Shown here piece by piece: positions 34,449 to 43,317 of a DNA stretch of 64,000 nt (position 1 is the stretch's first letter; each line of letters starts with the position of its first letter). The translations under genes were made by a program, and so were the position numbers. Under the pieces are notes generated by a model. The model searched no databases and was not told where the DNA came from. It saw only the letters and a program-made list of their open reading frames with translations. The DNA comes from Streptomyces spiroverticillatus (GTDB taxonomy: Bacteria > Actinomycetota > Actinomycetes > Streptomycetales > Streptomycetaceae): NCBI GenBank assembly GCA_014650415.1, contig BMUX01000017.1, positions 124,001-188,000 on the forward strand, given 5' to 3'.

Positions 34449-35294
34449 TCAGCGGAACAGGGCCGCGTTCTCCACGGCCCACTGGCGGTAGGGGCGCGGC
34501 TCGCGCCCGGTCAGGTCACGCACCGCCCGCGTCGGCCTGGCCCACGGCACCTCGGGGCTGTGCAGGGCCGCCACGTTGGACTCCGCCGCCGCACGGTCCC
34601 CGGTGATCCTGGTGAACACCTCCACCACCTCCTCGGGCGGCGCCACCGAGAACTCCAGCTCCCGGCCCAGCACTTCACCCAGAATCCGGGCCTGCTCCTG
34701 CGAGGTCAGCGTCTGCGGACCGGTGAGCAGGTACGACTTCCCCAGGTGACCGTCCTCGGTCAGGGCGACCACCGCGGCCGACGCGATGTCGAACTCGTCG
34801 ATCGGAGCACCGGGGTTGTTGCCGATCCAGCAGCGCACCGCATCCGCGTCGCGGACCGTGGCGATCCACCAGGAGGTGTTGGCGTGGAAGGGACCCGGCC
34901 GCAGAAACGTCCACGGCACCCCGGACTCCTCGATCGCCGTCTCGGCGGCCCGGTGCTCGTGGGCGATGCCGTGCGGCAGCGGATGCTCGATACCGCCAGA
35001 CGACAGCAGCACCAGCCGCTGCGTCCCGGCCGCCCGGGCGGCGGCCGCCACATGCGCCGCCTCACCGCCCACATCACCGGAGAGCACCACCAGCGCCGCC
35101 GACACCCCCTCGAAGGCGGCCCGCAGCGAGGCGGGATCGGCAGGACTGCCCGCCACCACCTCCACACCCGCAGGCAGCCCCGCCTCCTCGGGCGCACGGC
35201 TCAGCGCCCGCACCGGGTGGCCCAGCGCGAGCAGCTGATCCACCGCCTCCCGGCCGACCTTGCCGGTGGCTCCCGTGACCAGGAACATGCTCAT
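34449..35294 (-). CDS. NmrA-like NAD(P)-binding reductase 2
   Basis: The 281-residue protein begins MSMFLVTGATGKVG and continues with LVLLSSGGIEH, GVPWTFLRPGPFHANT and LLTGPQTLTSQEQ. It is the second NmrA-like protein of the operon, more like actinobacterial quinone-reductase-type members. Its start overlaps the SnoaL-like stop by 4 bases, so it is translated with the cyclase-like protein. Reduction of a quinone or enone of the polyketide is possible. Confidence 0.85.
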   Translation of the reverse strand: MSMFLVTGATGKVGREAVDQLLALGHPVRALSRAPEEAGLPAGVEVVAGSPADPASLRAAFEGVSAALVVLSGDVGGEAAHVAAAARAAGTQRLVLLSSGGIEHPLPHGIAHEHRAAETAIEESGVPWTFLRPGPFHANTSWWIATVRDADAVRCWIGNNPGAPIDEFDIASAAVVALTEDGHLGKSYLLTGPQTLTSQEQARILGEVLGRELEFSVAPPEEVVEVFTRITGDRAAAESNVAALHSPEVPWARPTRAVRDLTGREPRPYRQWAVENAALFR

Positions 35295-35725
35295 GCCCGC
35301 CAGCCCTGCGGCTCCGGCCACGGGGAGCCGAGCTGCCGGTACGTGCCCTGGTAGTCGGGCCAGTCACGGTGGTCACGGATCTTGCCGTCGACGAAACGGA
35401 TGAGGTGGATCTGCTCCCCGGAGAACACCCGCCCGGTGGCGGCCATCCCCACGAGTTCGCCCACGTGACGGCCGTACAGCACCAGCGAGGCGCGCACCCA
35501 CTCCCCGCGCTCCTCCAACTGCACCTCCTCCAGGCGGGCCTCCTCGGAGAACGTCATCCGCAGCCACTTCACCGCCATGGCGAAGGAATCGGGACCACGC
35601 AGGTCCATGTGCTCCATCGAAGCGGGATTCAGGTAGTCGGCGTGGATGTATTCCGCCACGTCACCGGTTTCTCCGGTGTTGTACGCCTGGATCATTCGGC
35701 GCACGGCGTCGATCTGACTGCTCAT
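35291..35725 (-). CDS. SnoaL-like polyketide cyclase / ester cyclase family protein
   Basis: The 144-residue protein has the SnoaL pattern: AVRRMIQAYNTGETGDVAEYIHADYLNP at the start, GPDSFAMAVKWLRMTF, and the final VDGKIRDHRDWPDYQGTYRQLG. SnoaL, AknH and DnrD close the fourth ring of anthracyclines by aldol condensation. The HRDWPD segment supplies the acid/base Asp position. AAGGAATGCG precedes the ATG. Together with the ActIII-type ketoreductase divergently placed, this points to an anthracycline-like aglycone. Confidence 0.85.
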   Translation of the reverse strand: MSSQIDAVRRMIQAYNTGETGDVAEYIHADYLNPASMEHMDLRGPDSFAMAVKWLRMTFSEEARLEEVQLEERGEWVRASLVLYGRHVGELVGMAATGRVFSGEQIHLIRFVDGKIRDHRDWPDYQGTYRQLGSPWPEPQGWRA

Positions 35726-35976
35726 CGCATTCCTTCCGCAGGAAATGTGCTGGGCTTTCGGTCTTTCGTCATCCTGCGCGGAAAGAAGCAGGGCGGACAA
35801 CCTCCCGGAATATCCCGGGAAGGGAATTCGACGCAGCATGCACCGGTAATTGAGCTGAATTCGAGCGAGACTTTTGCGGCACTGCGCCCACCCCTTCCCT
35901 CCAGCGCCGCTCGGGCGGCCGTCGAGCGTGCCGGGAAAGGGTCGGACCCACCCATGCCCTTCACGGAGGTAGACCC
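35726..35976. promoter_or_regulatory. Divergent promoter region of the polyketide tailoring operons
   Basis: This 251-bp region between the SnoaL-like (-) and ketoreductase (+) genes has an AT-richer core at about 35735-35885 (e.g. GAAATGTGCTGGGCTTTCGG, GGAATATCCCGGGAAGGGAATTC, TAATTGAGCTGAATTC). It must contain both promoters. No specific operator was identified. Confidence 0.5.
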
Positions 35977-36762
35977 ATGACGACACAGACCCCCACGGTG
36001 GCCCTGGTCACCGGCGGCACCAGCGGGATCGGACTGGCCGTGGCGCGCGACCTCGCCGCCCGCGGCCATCAGGTCTTCCTCTGCGCACGCACCGAGCAGC
36101 AGGTCAAGGAGACGGTGGCCGACCTGCGCGCCGAGGGCCTCGACGTCGACGGCACCGCCGCCGACGTCCGCGACCCCGCCTCGCTCCAGGCGCTCGTCGC
36201 CGCCGCCGTCGCCGCGTTCGGCCCGATCGGCATCCTCGTCAACAACGCCGGGCGCAGCGGCGGCGGCCCCACCGCCGACCTCACCGACGAACTGTGGGAC
36301 GACGTCATCGCCACCAACCTCACCAGCGTGTTCCGGCTGACCCGCGAAGTCCTCAAGAACGGCGGAATGGAAGGCTCCGGCCGCGGCCGGATCATCAACA
36401 TCGCCTCCACCGCGGGCAAGCAGGGCGTCGTGCTCGGCGCCCCCTACTCGGCCTCCAAGCACGGCGTCGTCGGCTTCACCAAGGCCCTGGGCAACGAACT
36501 CGCCCCCACCGGCATCACCGTCAACGCCGTCTGCCCGGGATACGTCGAAACCCCCATGGCCCAGCGCGTGCGCTCCGGCTACGCGGCGGCCTACGACACC
36601 TCCGAAGAGCAGATCATGCAGAAGTTCACCGCCAAGATCCCGCTCGGCCGCTATTCCACCCCCGAAGAGGTGGCCGGCCTGGTCGGCTACCTGACCACCG
36701 ACACGGCCGCCTCCATCACCGCACAGGCCCTCAACGTCTGCGGCGGCCTCGGCAACTTCTGA
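35977..36762 (+). CDS. ActIII-type polyketide C-9 ketoreductase
   Basis: The 261-residue SDR is close to ActIII and related type II PKS ketoreductases: TGGTSGIGLAVARDLAARGHQVFLCAR, INIASTAGKQGVVLGAPYSASKHGVVGFTKALGNELAPTGITVNAVCPGYVETPMA, with catalytic Ser, Tyr and Lys present, and a C-terminal NVCGGLGNF. It reduces the C-9 carbonyl of the nascent aromatic polyketide. GGAGGT precedes the ATG. The minimal PKS it would serve is not in the window. Confidence 0.93.
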   Translation: MTTQTPTVALVTGGTSGIGLAVARDLAARGHQVFLCARTEQQVKETVADLRAEGLDVDGTAADVRDPASLQALVAAAVAAFGPIGILVNNAGRSGGGPTADLTDELWDDVIATNLTSVFRLTREVLKNGGMEGSGRGRIINIASTAGKQGVVLGAPYSASKHGVVGFTKALGNELAPTGITVNAVCPGYVETPMAQRVRSGYAAAYDTSEEQIMQKFTAKIPLGRYSTPEEVAGLVGYLTTDTAASITAQALNVCGGLGNF

Positions 36763-36930
36763 TCCCCGACGACCGGCCCCTCCGGGGAAGGCGGGAGAGC
36801 CGCCGCGGCCCACGGCCGCGCCCTCCCCGGGGGTTCCCCGCAGCGCAGGCAAGAGAAGCCGTACGACCGCCCCGGCTCTCCCCGGAACCCCACCGGGACC
36901 CGAACCGGGAAGACCGGAAGGGTCCTTTGC

Positions 36931-37275
36931 ATGAGCCTGACTCGCAGCACGCCGCAGCCCGGACCGGCCGCGACCGACGCCGCACCGCGCTCGGCCGGCG
37001 CCGTACCTCGACCGGCCGACGCCGTACCGCGCTCAACCGATGCCGTACCGCGCCCGGCCGACGACGTACCGCTCTCGACCGCACTGGCGATGGCCTCGTT
37101 CCGCATCTCCCGCGGAAACCCCACCACCGAGGAGACGGCCGCCGTGGCCGCCGTACTCATGGCAGGTCTGCGCCGGCTCCACGACAGCGGTCCGGCCGCC
37201 GCCGCACCCCGGATCCTCAGACTTCCCCACCCCACCCGGCCCGCCTACCGCGCGCCGGGCTCCTGGGCCTCCTGA
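36931..37275 (+). CDS. Acyl-CoA carboxylase epsilon subunit
   Basis: The 114-residue protein has the short conserved C-terminal domain of actinobacterial acyl-CoA carboxylase epsilon subunits: FRISRGNPTTEETAAVAAVLMAGL near residues 57-80 and the final RAPGSW. The N-terminal half is low complexity with a 7-residue repeat. Epsilon subunits bind and stimulate the carboxyltransferase beta subunit, encoded 30 bp downstream. Confidence 0.85.
   Translation: MSLTRSTPQPGPAATDAAPRSAGAVPRPADAVPRSTDAVPRPADDVPLSTALAMASFRISRGNPTTEETAAVAAVLMAGLRRLHDSGPAAAAPRILRLPHPTRPAYRAPGSWAS
36979..37062 (+). repeat. Four tandem 21-bp coding repeats
   Basis: Units at 36979, 37000, 37021 and 37042 encode AAPRSAG, AVPRPAD, AVPRSTD and AVPRPAD in the N-terminal linker of the epsilon subunit. 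The repeat is in frame and rich in Pro and Ala, so the tail is probably disordered. Confidence 0.85.
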
Positions 37276-37305
37276 CCACACCTGTCCACAGTCCCGGAGG
37301 AACCC

Positions 37306-38880
37306 ATGACCATCAGCGACGTCTCTCCCGTCCGCATCCAGGACCGCACCGCGGAACTGGCCGAGATCAAGGCCCGCGCCGCCGCCGGACCCGACCCGGC
37401 GGCCACCGAACGGCAGCACGCCAAGGGCAAACTGACGGCACGCGAGCGCATCGAGACCCTCCTCGACGAGGGCTCCTTCCACGAGATCGAGGCACTGCGC
37501 CGCCACCGCGCCACCGGATTCGGCCTGGAGGGCAAGAAGCCCCACACCGACGGAGTCGTCACCGGATGGGGCACCGTCCACGGCCGGACCGTCTTCGTCT
37601 ACGCACACGACTTCCGCATCTTCGGCGGCGCCCTCGGCGAGGCCCACGCCCAGAAGATCCACAAGGTGATGGACCTCGCGCTGTCCGCGGGCGCCCCGCT
37701 GGTCTCCCTGAACGACGGCGCGGGCGCACGCATCCAGGAGGGAGTCACCGCCCTCGCCGGCTACGGCGGCATCTTCCGGCGCAACACCCGCGCCTCCGGA
37801 GTGATCCCGCAGATCTCCGTGATGCTGGGCCCCTGCGCGGGCGGCGCCGCCTACAGCCCCGCCCTCACCGACTTCGTGTTCATGGTCCGCGACATCTCAC
37901 AGATGTTCATCACCGGCCCCGACGTCGTCAAAGCCGTCACCGGCGAGGAAATCACCCACAACGGCCTCGGCGGCGCCGACGTCCACACCGCCGTCTCCGG
38001 CGTGGCGGCCTTCGCCTACGACGACGAGGAGAGCTGCCTGGAAGACGTACGTTTCCTGCTGTCGCTGCTGCCCTCCAACAACCGCGAAACCGCCCCCCGC
38101 GAGGAGACGGCCGACCCCACCGACCGCCGCACCGACAACCTCCTCCACCTCGTCCCGGCCCACCCAGGCCAGGCCTACGACATCCGTGCCGTCATCGAGG
38201 AGATCGCCGACGACGGCGAGTTCTTCGAGGTCCAGCGAGCCTGGGCGCAGAACGTGGTCTGCGCACTGGCCCGCTTCGACGGTCACGTCACCGGGATCGT
38301 CGCCAACCAGCCCGTCTCGGCGGCCGGCGTCCTCGACATCCACGCCAGCGAAAAAGCCGCCCGCTTCGTCCAGTTCTGCGACGCCTTCAACATCCCGATC
38401 CTCACCCTCGTCGACGTCCCCGGCTTCCTCCCCGGCGTCGACCAGGAGCACAACGGCATCATCCGGCACGGAGCCAAACTGCTGTACGCCTACTGCAACG
38501 CCACCGTCCCGCGCATCCAGCTGATTCTCCGCAAGGCCTACGGCGGCGCGTACATCGTCATGGACTCACGCTCCATCGGCGCCGACGTCTCCCTGGCCTG
38601 GCCCACCAACGAAATCGCCGTCATGGGCGCCGAAGGCGCCGCAGGCGTCATCTTCCGCCGCGAGATCGCGGCGGCCGAGGACCCGGACGCCGAACGGGCA
38701 CAGAAGATCAAGGAGTACAAGACCGAGCTGATGCACCCCTACTACGCGGCCGAACGCGGCCTCGTGGACGACGTCATCGACCCGGCCGAGACCCGCTCCG
38801 CGATCATCGGCGCACTCACGATGCTGCGGACCAAATACGCCGACACCCCCTCCCGCAAGCACGGCAACCCGCCACTGTGA
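37306..38880 (+). CDS. Acyl-CoA carboxylase carboxyltransferase (beta) subunit
   Basis: The 524-residue protein matches AccB/PccB carboxyltransferases: FRIFGGALGEAHAQKIHKVMDLA, the oxyanion-hole segments GPCAGGAAYSPAL and VDVPGFLPGVDQEHNGIIRHGAKLLYAY, and RKAYGGAYIVMDS. At the specificity position in the last motif the residue is Ile, as in acetyl-accepting AccB, rather than the Asp of propionyl-specific PccB. It would therefore help supply malonyl-CoA for polyketide synthesis. The biotinylated alpha subunit is not in the window and is probably shared with primary metabolism. Confidence 0.92.
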   Translation: MTISDVSPVRIQDRTAELAEIKARAAAGPDPAATERQHAKGKLTARERIETLLDEGSFHEIEALRRHRATGFGLEGKKPHTDGVVTGWGTVHGRTVFVYAHDFRIFGGALGEAHAQKIHKVMDLALSAGAPLVSLNDGAGARIQEGVTALAGYGGIFRRNTRASGVIPQISVMLGPCAGGAAYSPALTDFVFMVRDISQMFITGPDVVKAVTGEEITHNGLGGADVHTAVSGVAAFAYDDEESCLEDVRFLLSLLPSNNRETAPREETADPTDRRTDNLLHLVPAHPGQAYDIRAVIEEIADDGEFFEVQRAWAQNVVCALARFDGHVTGIVANQPVSAAGVLDIHASEKAARFVQFCDAFNIPILTLVDVPGFLPGVDQEHNGIIRHGAKLLYAYCNATVPRIQLILRKAYGGAYIVMDSRSIGADVSLAWPTNEIAVMGAEGAAGVIFRREIAAAEDPDAERAQKIKEYKTELMHPYYAAERGLVDDVIDPAETRSAIIGALTMLRTKYADTPSRKHGNPPL

Positions 38881-38949
38881 GGCGACGGGACGTTCAGGGT
38901 CGTCCCACGTCCCAGCAAGGCTTGAGCGGGCCCGCCTAGCGTGGGACGC

Positions 38950-40017
38950 ATGAAGGCTCTCGTCCTCTCCGGAGGGTCAGGCACCCGTCTGCGCCCCATC
39001 ACCCACACCTCGCCCAAACAACTGGTGCCGGTGGCCAACAAGCCGGTCCTCTACTACGTGCTGGAGGACATCGCCGCCGCCGGCCTCACCGAAGTCGGGA
39101 TCGTGGTGGGGGAGACCGCCGAGGAGATCCAGGACGCGGTCGGCGACGGCTCGAAGTTCGGCCTGCGCGTCACCTACCTGCCCCAGCAACTCCCGCTCGG
39201 CCTCGCGCACGCCGTACTGATCGCCCGGGAGTTCCTCGGCGACGACGACTTCGTGATGTACCTCGGCGACAACTTCATCGTCGGAGGCATCTCCGAGCTC
39301 GTCGAGGAGTTCCGCGCCGAGCGGCCCGACGCCCGCATTCTCCTCACCCGCGTACCCAACCCGGTCGCCTTCGGAGTCGCCGAACTCGACGCCGAAGGCC
39401 GTGTGGTGGGCCTCGAGGAGAAACCCCGGCAGCCGAAGAGCGACCTGGCCCTCGTCGGCGTCTACCTCTTCAGCGCCGCGGTGCACGAAGCGGTACGCGC
39501 CATCAAGCCCTCCTGGCGCGGCGAACTGGAGATCACCCACGCCATCCAGTGGCTGATCGACCACCGGCACGACGTCCGCTCCACCACCATCGACGGCTAC
39601 TGGAAGGACACCGGAAACGTCACCGACATGCTGGAGGTGAACAGGCTCGTCCTGGAGGGCATCGAGGAACGCGTCGAGGGAAGCGTCGACGCGGCCAGCG
39701 AGGTGATCGGCCGCGTCCGGATAGAAGCCGGCGCCCAGGTCCGCAGATCGCGCATCGTGGGCCCCGCCGTCATCGGCGCGGGAACCCTGATCAGCGACTC
39801 CTACATCGGCCCCTACACCTCCATCTCCGAGGGCTGCCGGATCGAGGACACCGAGATCGAGTTCTCCATCGTGCTGCGCGACGCCCGCCTCGAAGGCATC
39901 CGCCGGGTCAGCGCCTCCCTCGTCGGCCGCAGCGCATCCGTCACCTCGGCCCCACGCATGCCGTCCGGCAACACACTCGTACTCGGCGACCACAGCGAGG
40001 TGCAGATCGCGTCATGA
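38950..40017 (+). CDS. rfbA: Glucose-1-phosphate thymidylyltransferase (long, StrD-type)
   Basis: The 355-residue protein starts with LVLSGGSGTRLRPITHTSPKQLVPV, the nucleotidyltransferase signature, and has YLGDNFIVGG and WKDTGNVTDMLEVN. The extra C-terminal 60 residues form a left-handed beta helix as in StrD-like long RmlA proteins of antibiotic clusters. It makes dTDP-glucose, the first step of the deoxysugar pathway. The ATG at 38950 is only 9 bp inside an earlier GTG and has little leader; the stop overlaps rmlB by 4 bases. Confidence 0.95.
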   Translation: MKALVLSGGSGTRLRPITHTSPKQLVPVANKPVLYYVLEDIAAAGLTEVGIVVGETAEEIQDAVGDGSKFGLRVTYLPQQLPLGLAHAVLIAREFLGDDDFVMYLGDNFIVGGISELVEEFRAERPDARILLTRVPNPVAFGVAELDAEGRVVGLEEKPRQPKSDLALVGVYLFSAAVHEAVRAIKPSWRGELEITHAIQWLIDHRHDVRSTTIDGYWKDTGNVTDMLEVNRLVLEGIEERVEGSVDAASEVIGRVRIEAGAQVRRSRIVGPAVIGAGTLISDSYIGPYTSISEGCRIEDTEIEFSIVLRDARLEGIRRVSASLVGRSASVTSAPRMPSGNTLVLGDHSEVQIAS

Positions 40018-41048
40018 GCGCCACATCCCTCCTGGTGACCGGCGGCGCCGGATTCATCGGCTCGCACTACGTCCGCACCCTGCTCGGTCCCCGCGGCACC
40101 GACGACGTGACCATCACCGTCCTCGACAAGCTCACCTACGCCGGACACCTCAGCAACCTGGCCGCCGTGGCGGACGACCGCAGATTCACCTTCGTACGCG
40201 GAGACATCTGCGACGCCCCCCTGGTCCACGAACTGGTCGCCGCCCACGACCAGATCGTGCACTTCGCCGCCGAATCGCACGTCGACCGCTCCATCACCGG
40301 CGCCACCGACTTCATCCGTACCAACGTGTCCGGAACCCAGACGCTCCTCGACGCCGCACTGCACCACGGCATCGACACCTTCGTCCACGTCTCGACCGAC
40401 GAGGTCTACGGCTCCATCGACCAGGGCTCCTGGCCGGAGACCTCCCCCGTCAGCCCCAACTCGCCCTACTCCGCCGCCAAGGCCTCCAGCGACCTCATCG
40501 CCCTCGCCTACCACCGCACCCACGGCCTGGACCTGCGCGTGACCCGCTGCTCCAACAACTACGGCCTCCACCAGTTCCCGGAGAAGATCATCCCCCTGTT
40601 CGTCACCACGCTCCTGAACGGCGGATCGGTACCGCTCTACGGCGACGGCGGCAACATCCGCGACTGGCTGCACGTCGACGACCACGTACGCGGCATCGAA
40701 CTGGTCCGCAGAGGCGGCCGCGCCGGCGAGGTCTACAACATCGGCGGCGGCACCGAACTGACCAACAGGGAGCTGACCGGCCTGATCCTGGAAGCCTGCC
40801 GGGCCGACTGGAGCAACGTCCACCACGTCGCCGACCGCAAGGGCCACGACCGCCGCTACTCGGTGGACTGCACAAAGATCACCCGAGAGCTCGGCTACCA
40901 CCCGACGAAGGACTTCCGCACCGGCCTCGCCGAAACCGTCGACTGGTACCGCACCAACCGATCCTGGTGGCAACCCGCGGCATTGCCGCACGGAAATCTC
41001 GATTGCCCTCGTACGGTGCGTGAACTACACCCTTCGATGGATACGTGA
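40014..41048 (+). CDS. rfbB: dTDP-glucose 4,6-dehydratase
   Basis: The 344-residue extended SDR has LLVTGGAGFIGSHYVR, FAAESHVDRSI, the catalytic STDEVYGS, YSAAKASSD (Tyr and Lys) and RCSNNYGLHQFPEKIIP. It converts dTDP-glucose to dTDP-4-keto-6-deoxyglucose, feeding the 2,3-dehydratase at 12030 and the 3,5-epimerase at 13430. It is the last gene of the ketoreductase-carboxylase-rmlAB block and marks the right edge of the first cluster. Confidence 0.95.
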   Translation: MSATSLLVTGGAGFIGSHYVRTLLGPRGTDDVTITVLDKLTYAGHLSNLAAVADDRRFTFVRGDICDAPLVHELVAAHDQIVHFAAESHVDRSITGATDFIRTNVSGTQTLLDAALHHGIDTFVHVSTDEVYGSIDQGSWPETSPVSPNSPYSAAKASSDLIALAYHRTHGLDLRVTRCSNNYGLHQFPEKIIPLFVTTLLNGGSVPLYGDGGNIRDWLHVDDHVRGIELVRRGGRAGEVYNIGGGTELTNRELTGLILEACRADWSNVHHVADRKGHDRRYSVDCTKITRELGYHPTKDFRTGLAETVDWYRTNRSWWQPAALPHGNLDCPRTVRELHPSMDT

Positions 41049-41202
41049 ATTGCAGGTTGTCCGGATCTCGATCCACCGAACGGTGTACTCCGGTTCCTTC
41101 TGCAGGGTGAGGATTCGAGCACGGCGCGTTTCTATGCTGATCAAGAACTGAAACGCGGTGCGCGGAGCAGCGGCGCACGTTCTCGAAGGAGAGTGACCGT
41201 AC

Positions 41203-41406
41203 ATGAAGCAGGGGTCGAAGAACATGCTGGAAGGTGTCATCACCTTCGCCATCGGCTTGGCCCTGCGCCTCTTCACGGACGGGGTGGAGACCCCCGTCGT
41301 CACACTGACGAAGGTCGGCGTGGTGCTGATGTGCGTGGGCGGCGTGCTCGTTGCGATGGGCCTGTTCCAGGCGATGCGCAGCTCGAACCCCGCGAAGGGT
41401 GGTTAG
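41203..41406 (+). CDS. Small hydrophobic membrane protein
   Basis: The 67-residue protein has two hydrophobic helices (VITFAIGLALRLF and VGVVLMCVGGVLVAMGLF) flanked by positive residues and a KQGSKNMLEG N-terminus. It resembles small Streptomyces membrane proteins of unknown function (possibly the DUF5708 type). GAAGGAGAG lies upstream of the ATG. It sits in front of the two-component genes on the same strand, 47 bp before them, but no functional link is shown. Confidence 0.7.
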   Translation: MKQGSKNMLEGVITFAIGLALRLFTDGVETPVVTLTKVGVVLMCVGGVLVAMGLFQAMRSSNPAKGG

Positions 41407-41453
41407 AGGCGTCCGTTCGCCGGGCCTCCTGCTTCCAGTACGAAAGGTGATAA

Positions 41454-42128
41454 GTGATACGGGTCGCCGTCGTGGACGACGAGGCGCTGACGAGAGCCGC
41501 ACTGCGGCAGATACTCGAGTCGGCGGGTGACATCGAGGTGGTGGCGGAGTGCGAGGGGCGTCACGCCACGAACCGGGTACGGGCGACCGCACCCGACCTG
41601 GCTCTGGTGGACGCCGTGATGCCCGACATCGACGGGCTCACTGTCATACGGGCCCTCCTGGCGCTCGATTCGCCCCCGGCCACAGCCATGCTCACCGCCT
41701 TCGACGACGGCAGCCGCTTCCGTGACGCCCTGCACAGTGGGGCCGCCGGCTTTCTTGTCAAGGACTCCGATCCGGACATGCTGATCGCTGCGGTCCGTGT
41801 GCTTGCCGCCGGCGGCAGTGTGCTCAAGCCGACGGTGCAGCACACCTTCGCCGACACGCTCCGCCCCCATGAGGCGCCGATGCCCTTCCGTGCCACGACC
41901 ACACCGGCCCGCCTCACTCCACGGGAGCGTGACGTCCTCTGCCTGGTAGCCGTAGGCATGTCGAACGCGGAGACCGCCGCAGTCCTCGGCATCGGCCTGG
42001 CGACGGTCAAGTACCACGTTCATTCGCTGCGGGCGAAGCTCGGGGCCAAGACCCGGGTCGCCCTGGCCGTCGCCGCCCACAACATGGGCCTGAACGCCGA
42101 AACGCGAGAGCTGTGCCGGCAATCGTGA
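41454..42128 (+). CDS. NarL/LuxR-family response regulator
   Basis: The 224-residue protein has an N-terminal receiver (VAVVDDEALTR; phosphoacceptor Asp53 in ALVDAVMPDIDGL) and a C-terminal LuxR helix-turn-helix (LTPRERDVLCLVAVGMSNAETAAVLGIGLATVKYHVHSL). The GTG start at 41454 follows GAAAGGTG. It pairs with the kinase encoded by the overlapping next gene. Targets could include either neighbouring cluster. Confidence 0.93.
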   Translation: MIRVAVVDDEALTRAALRQILESAGDIEVVAECEGRHATNRVRATAPDLALVDAVMPDIDGLTVIRALLALDSPPATAMLTAFDDGSRFRDALHSGAAGFLVKDSDPDMLIAAVRVLAAGGSVLKPTVQHTFADTLRPHEAPMPFRATTTPARLTPRERDVLCLVAVGMSNAETAAVLGIGLATVKYHVHSLRAKLGAKTRVALAVAAHNMGLNAETRELCRQS

Positions 42129-43222
42129 CCAGGCGTCCTGCCGTGACTGCCGGGGTGGTGGCGCTGGTTGCCACGGAGGTGTGGGCCACGCGTTCCTGGG
42201 GCAGTTCGTGGGCTCTGGGCGCTAGCTGCCTTGCTGTGGCCGCACTGGTGGTGTGCCGTCGATGGCCGTGGGCGGCACTGATCGCGACGCTTCCCGCTGT
42301 ATCCCTGGGCTATGTGTGGCTGGCACCGATGGTGTCGCTGTACCACGTGGCTCTGCTCACCGGTTCCGCGTCGACTGCGATCGGTGCGAGTGCGATGACC
42401 ATCGTGTCCTTCGCTCCCTGGCCCCACCTGGGGCCGGCGGACTGGGCTCCGTCCTCGGTGGCGCTCACCGCCATGTTCTCGGGGCTGGTCTCCATCACGC
42501 CCGTGATCCTCGCCCGGCTGGTCGCCTCACGAAGGGACCTACGGGCCAAGATGGCGGAACTCGCCCTGGTCAGAACACGTCAACAGGCTTTCGAGACACA
42601 GCAGTTGATGCTGCAGGAACGGACCCGTCTCTCTCGCGACATCCACGACACGGTGGGCCACCACCTCAGCCTGATAGCGCTGCAGGCCGGTGCGCTGGAG
42701 GTGAGCCTCCCTCCCGAACGGCGCCCGTCGGTGGCCCTGGTGCGCAAGTCCAGCCAGGCCGCCCTGGCCGACTTGCGGTCCCTGGTCACGGCGCTGCGGA
42801 CGCCGACCGAACGCACCGAGAGCACGCCTGCTCCGGGGCTCTCCCACCTGCCGACACTGATCACGGCCGCGGGCCCTCATGTCGCCCTGGACATGCGGGA
42901 CATGGACGGCTTCGCGTGCCCGCCGGCGGTGGAGGGAGCGGTCTTCCGCATCGTCCAGGAATCCCTCACCAACGCGCGCAAGTACGCCCCCGATGCACCT
43001 GTCTCGGTGGTCATACGCAGAGCGGGGGCGAACCTCCTGATGGTGGTGCGCAACAGAGCCGGTACGAAAGGGCCTTCAGCGCCCGGCAGCGGCAAGGGCA
43101 TCCAGGGCATGAGAGAACGCGCGGCGGCGCTCGGCGGGAGCCTGCTGGCTCAGCCGACACAGGACGGCGGATTCATGGTGGAGGCACTTCTCCCTCTGTC
43201 AACACCCGCAGATCACGCGTGA
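42113..43222 (+). CDS. NarL-type sensor histidine kinase
   Basis: About 369 residues with four or five N-terminal membrane helices (to residue ~137), then a HisKA_3 dimerisation domain with SRDIHDTVGHHLSL (phospho-His178), and a short HATPase domain with VFRIVQESLTNARKYA and SGKGIQGMRERA. GTG at 42113 has a nearby GAGAG; a GTG at 42125 overlapping the regulator stop is an alternative. It is the cognate kinase of the upstream response regulator. Confidence 0.9.
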   Translation: MPAIVTRRPAVTAGVVALVATEVWATRSWGSSWALGASCLAVAALVVCRRWPWAALIATLPAVSLGYVWLAPMVSLYHVALLTGSASTAIGASAMTIVSFAPWPHLGPADWAPSSVALTAMFSGLVSITPVILARLVASRRDLRAKMAELALVRTRQQAFETQQLMLQERTRLSRDIHDTVGHHLSLIALQAGALEVSLPPERRPSVALVRKSSQAALADLRSLVTALRTPTERTESTPAPGLSHLPTLITAAGPHVALDMRDMDGFACPPAVEGAVFRIVQESLTNARKYAPDAPVSVVIRRAGANLLMVVRNRAGTKGPSAPGSGKGIQGMRERAAALGGSLLAQPTQDGGFMVEALLPLSTPADHA

Positions 43223-43244
43223 CAGTGAGCTAATGTAACAAAGA

Positions 43245-43260
43245 TTGACAAAGTATGACT
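43245..43260 (+). promoter_or_regulatory. TGAC direct-repeat site A upstream of the 43318 gene
   Basis: TTGACAAAGTATGACT holds two TGAC repeats starting at 43246 and 43256, 10 bp apart, 60-70 bp upstream of the 43318 start. A further TGACA is at 43220. The same TGAC[T/A/C] element recurs with 9-11 bp spacing before other genes of this cluster. Confidence 0.55.
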
Positions 43261-43317
43261 CCTGCTTCAGGATGCTGGAATATTTGATGACCGGCATGGG
43301 GCAAGCAAGGAGGAGCA

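Noticed and set aside
36294..38939. Long open frame overlapping the ketoreductase and carboxylase genes
   Set aside because: Composition is Arg/His/Pro-rich without domains, and the overlapping genes have clear family motifs and ribosome sites.
43245..43250. TTGACA as a simple -35 promoter box
   Set aside because: The same TGAC core recurs at 10-bp spacing and at several other promoters, so it is treated as part of a repeated operator, though overlap with a -35 box is possible.
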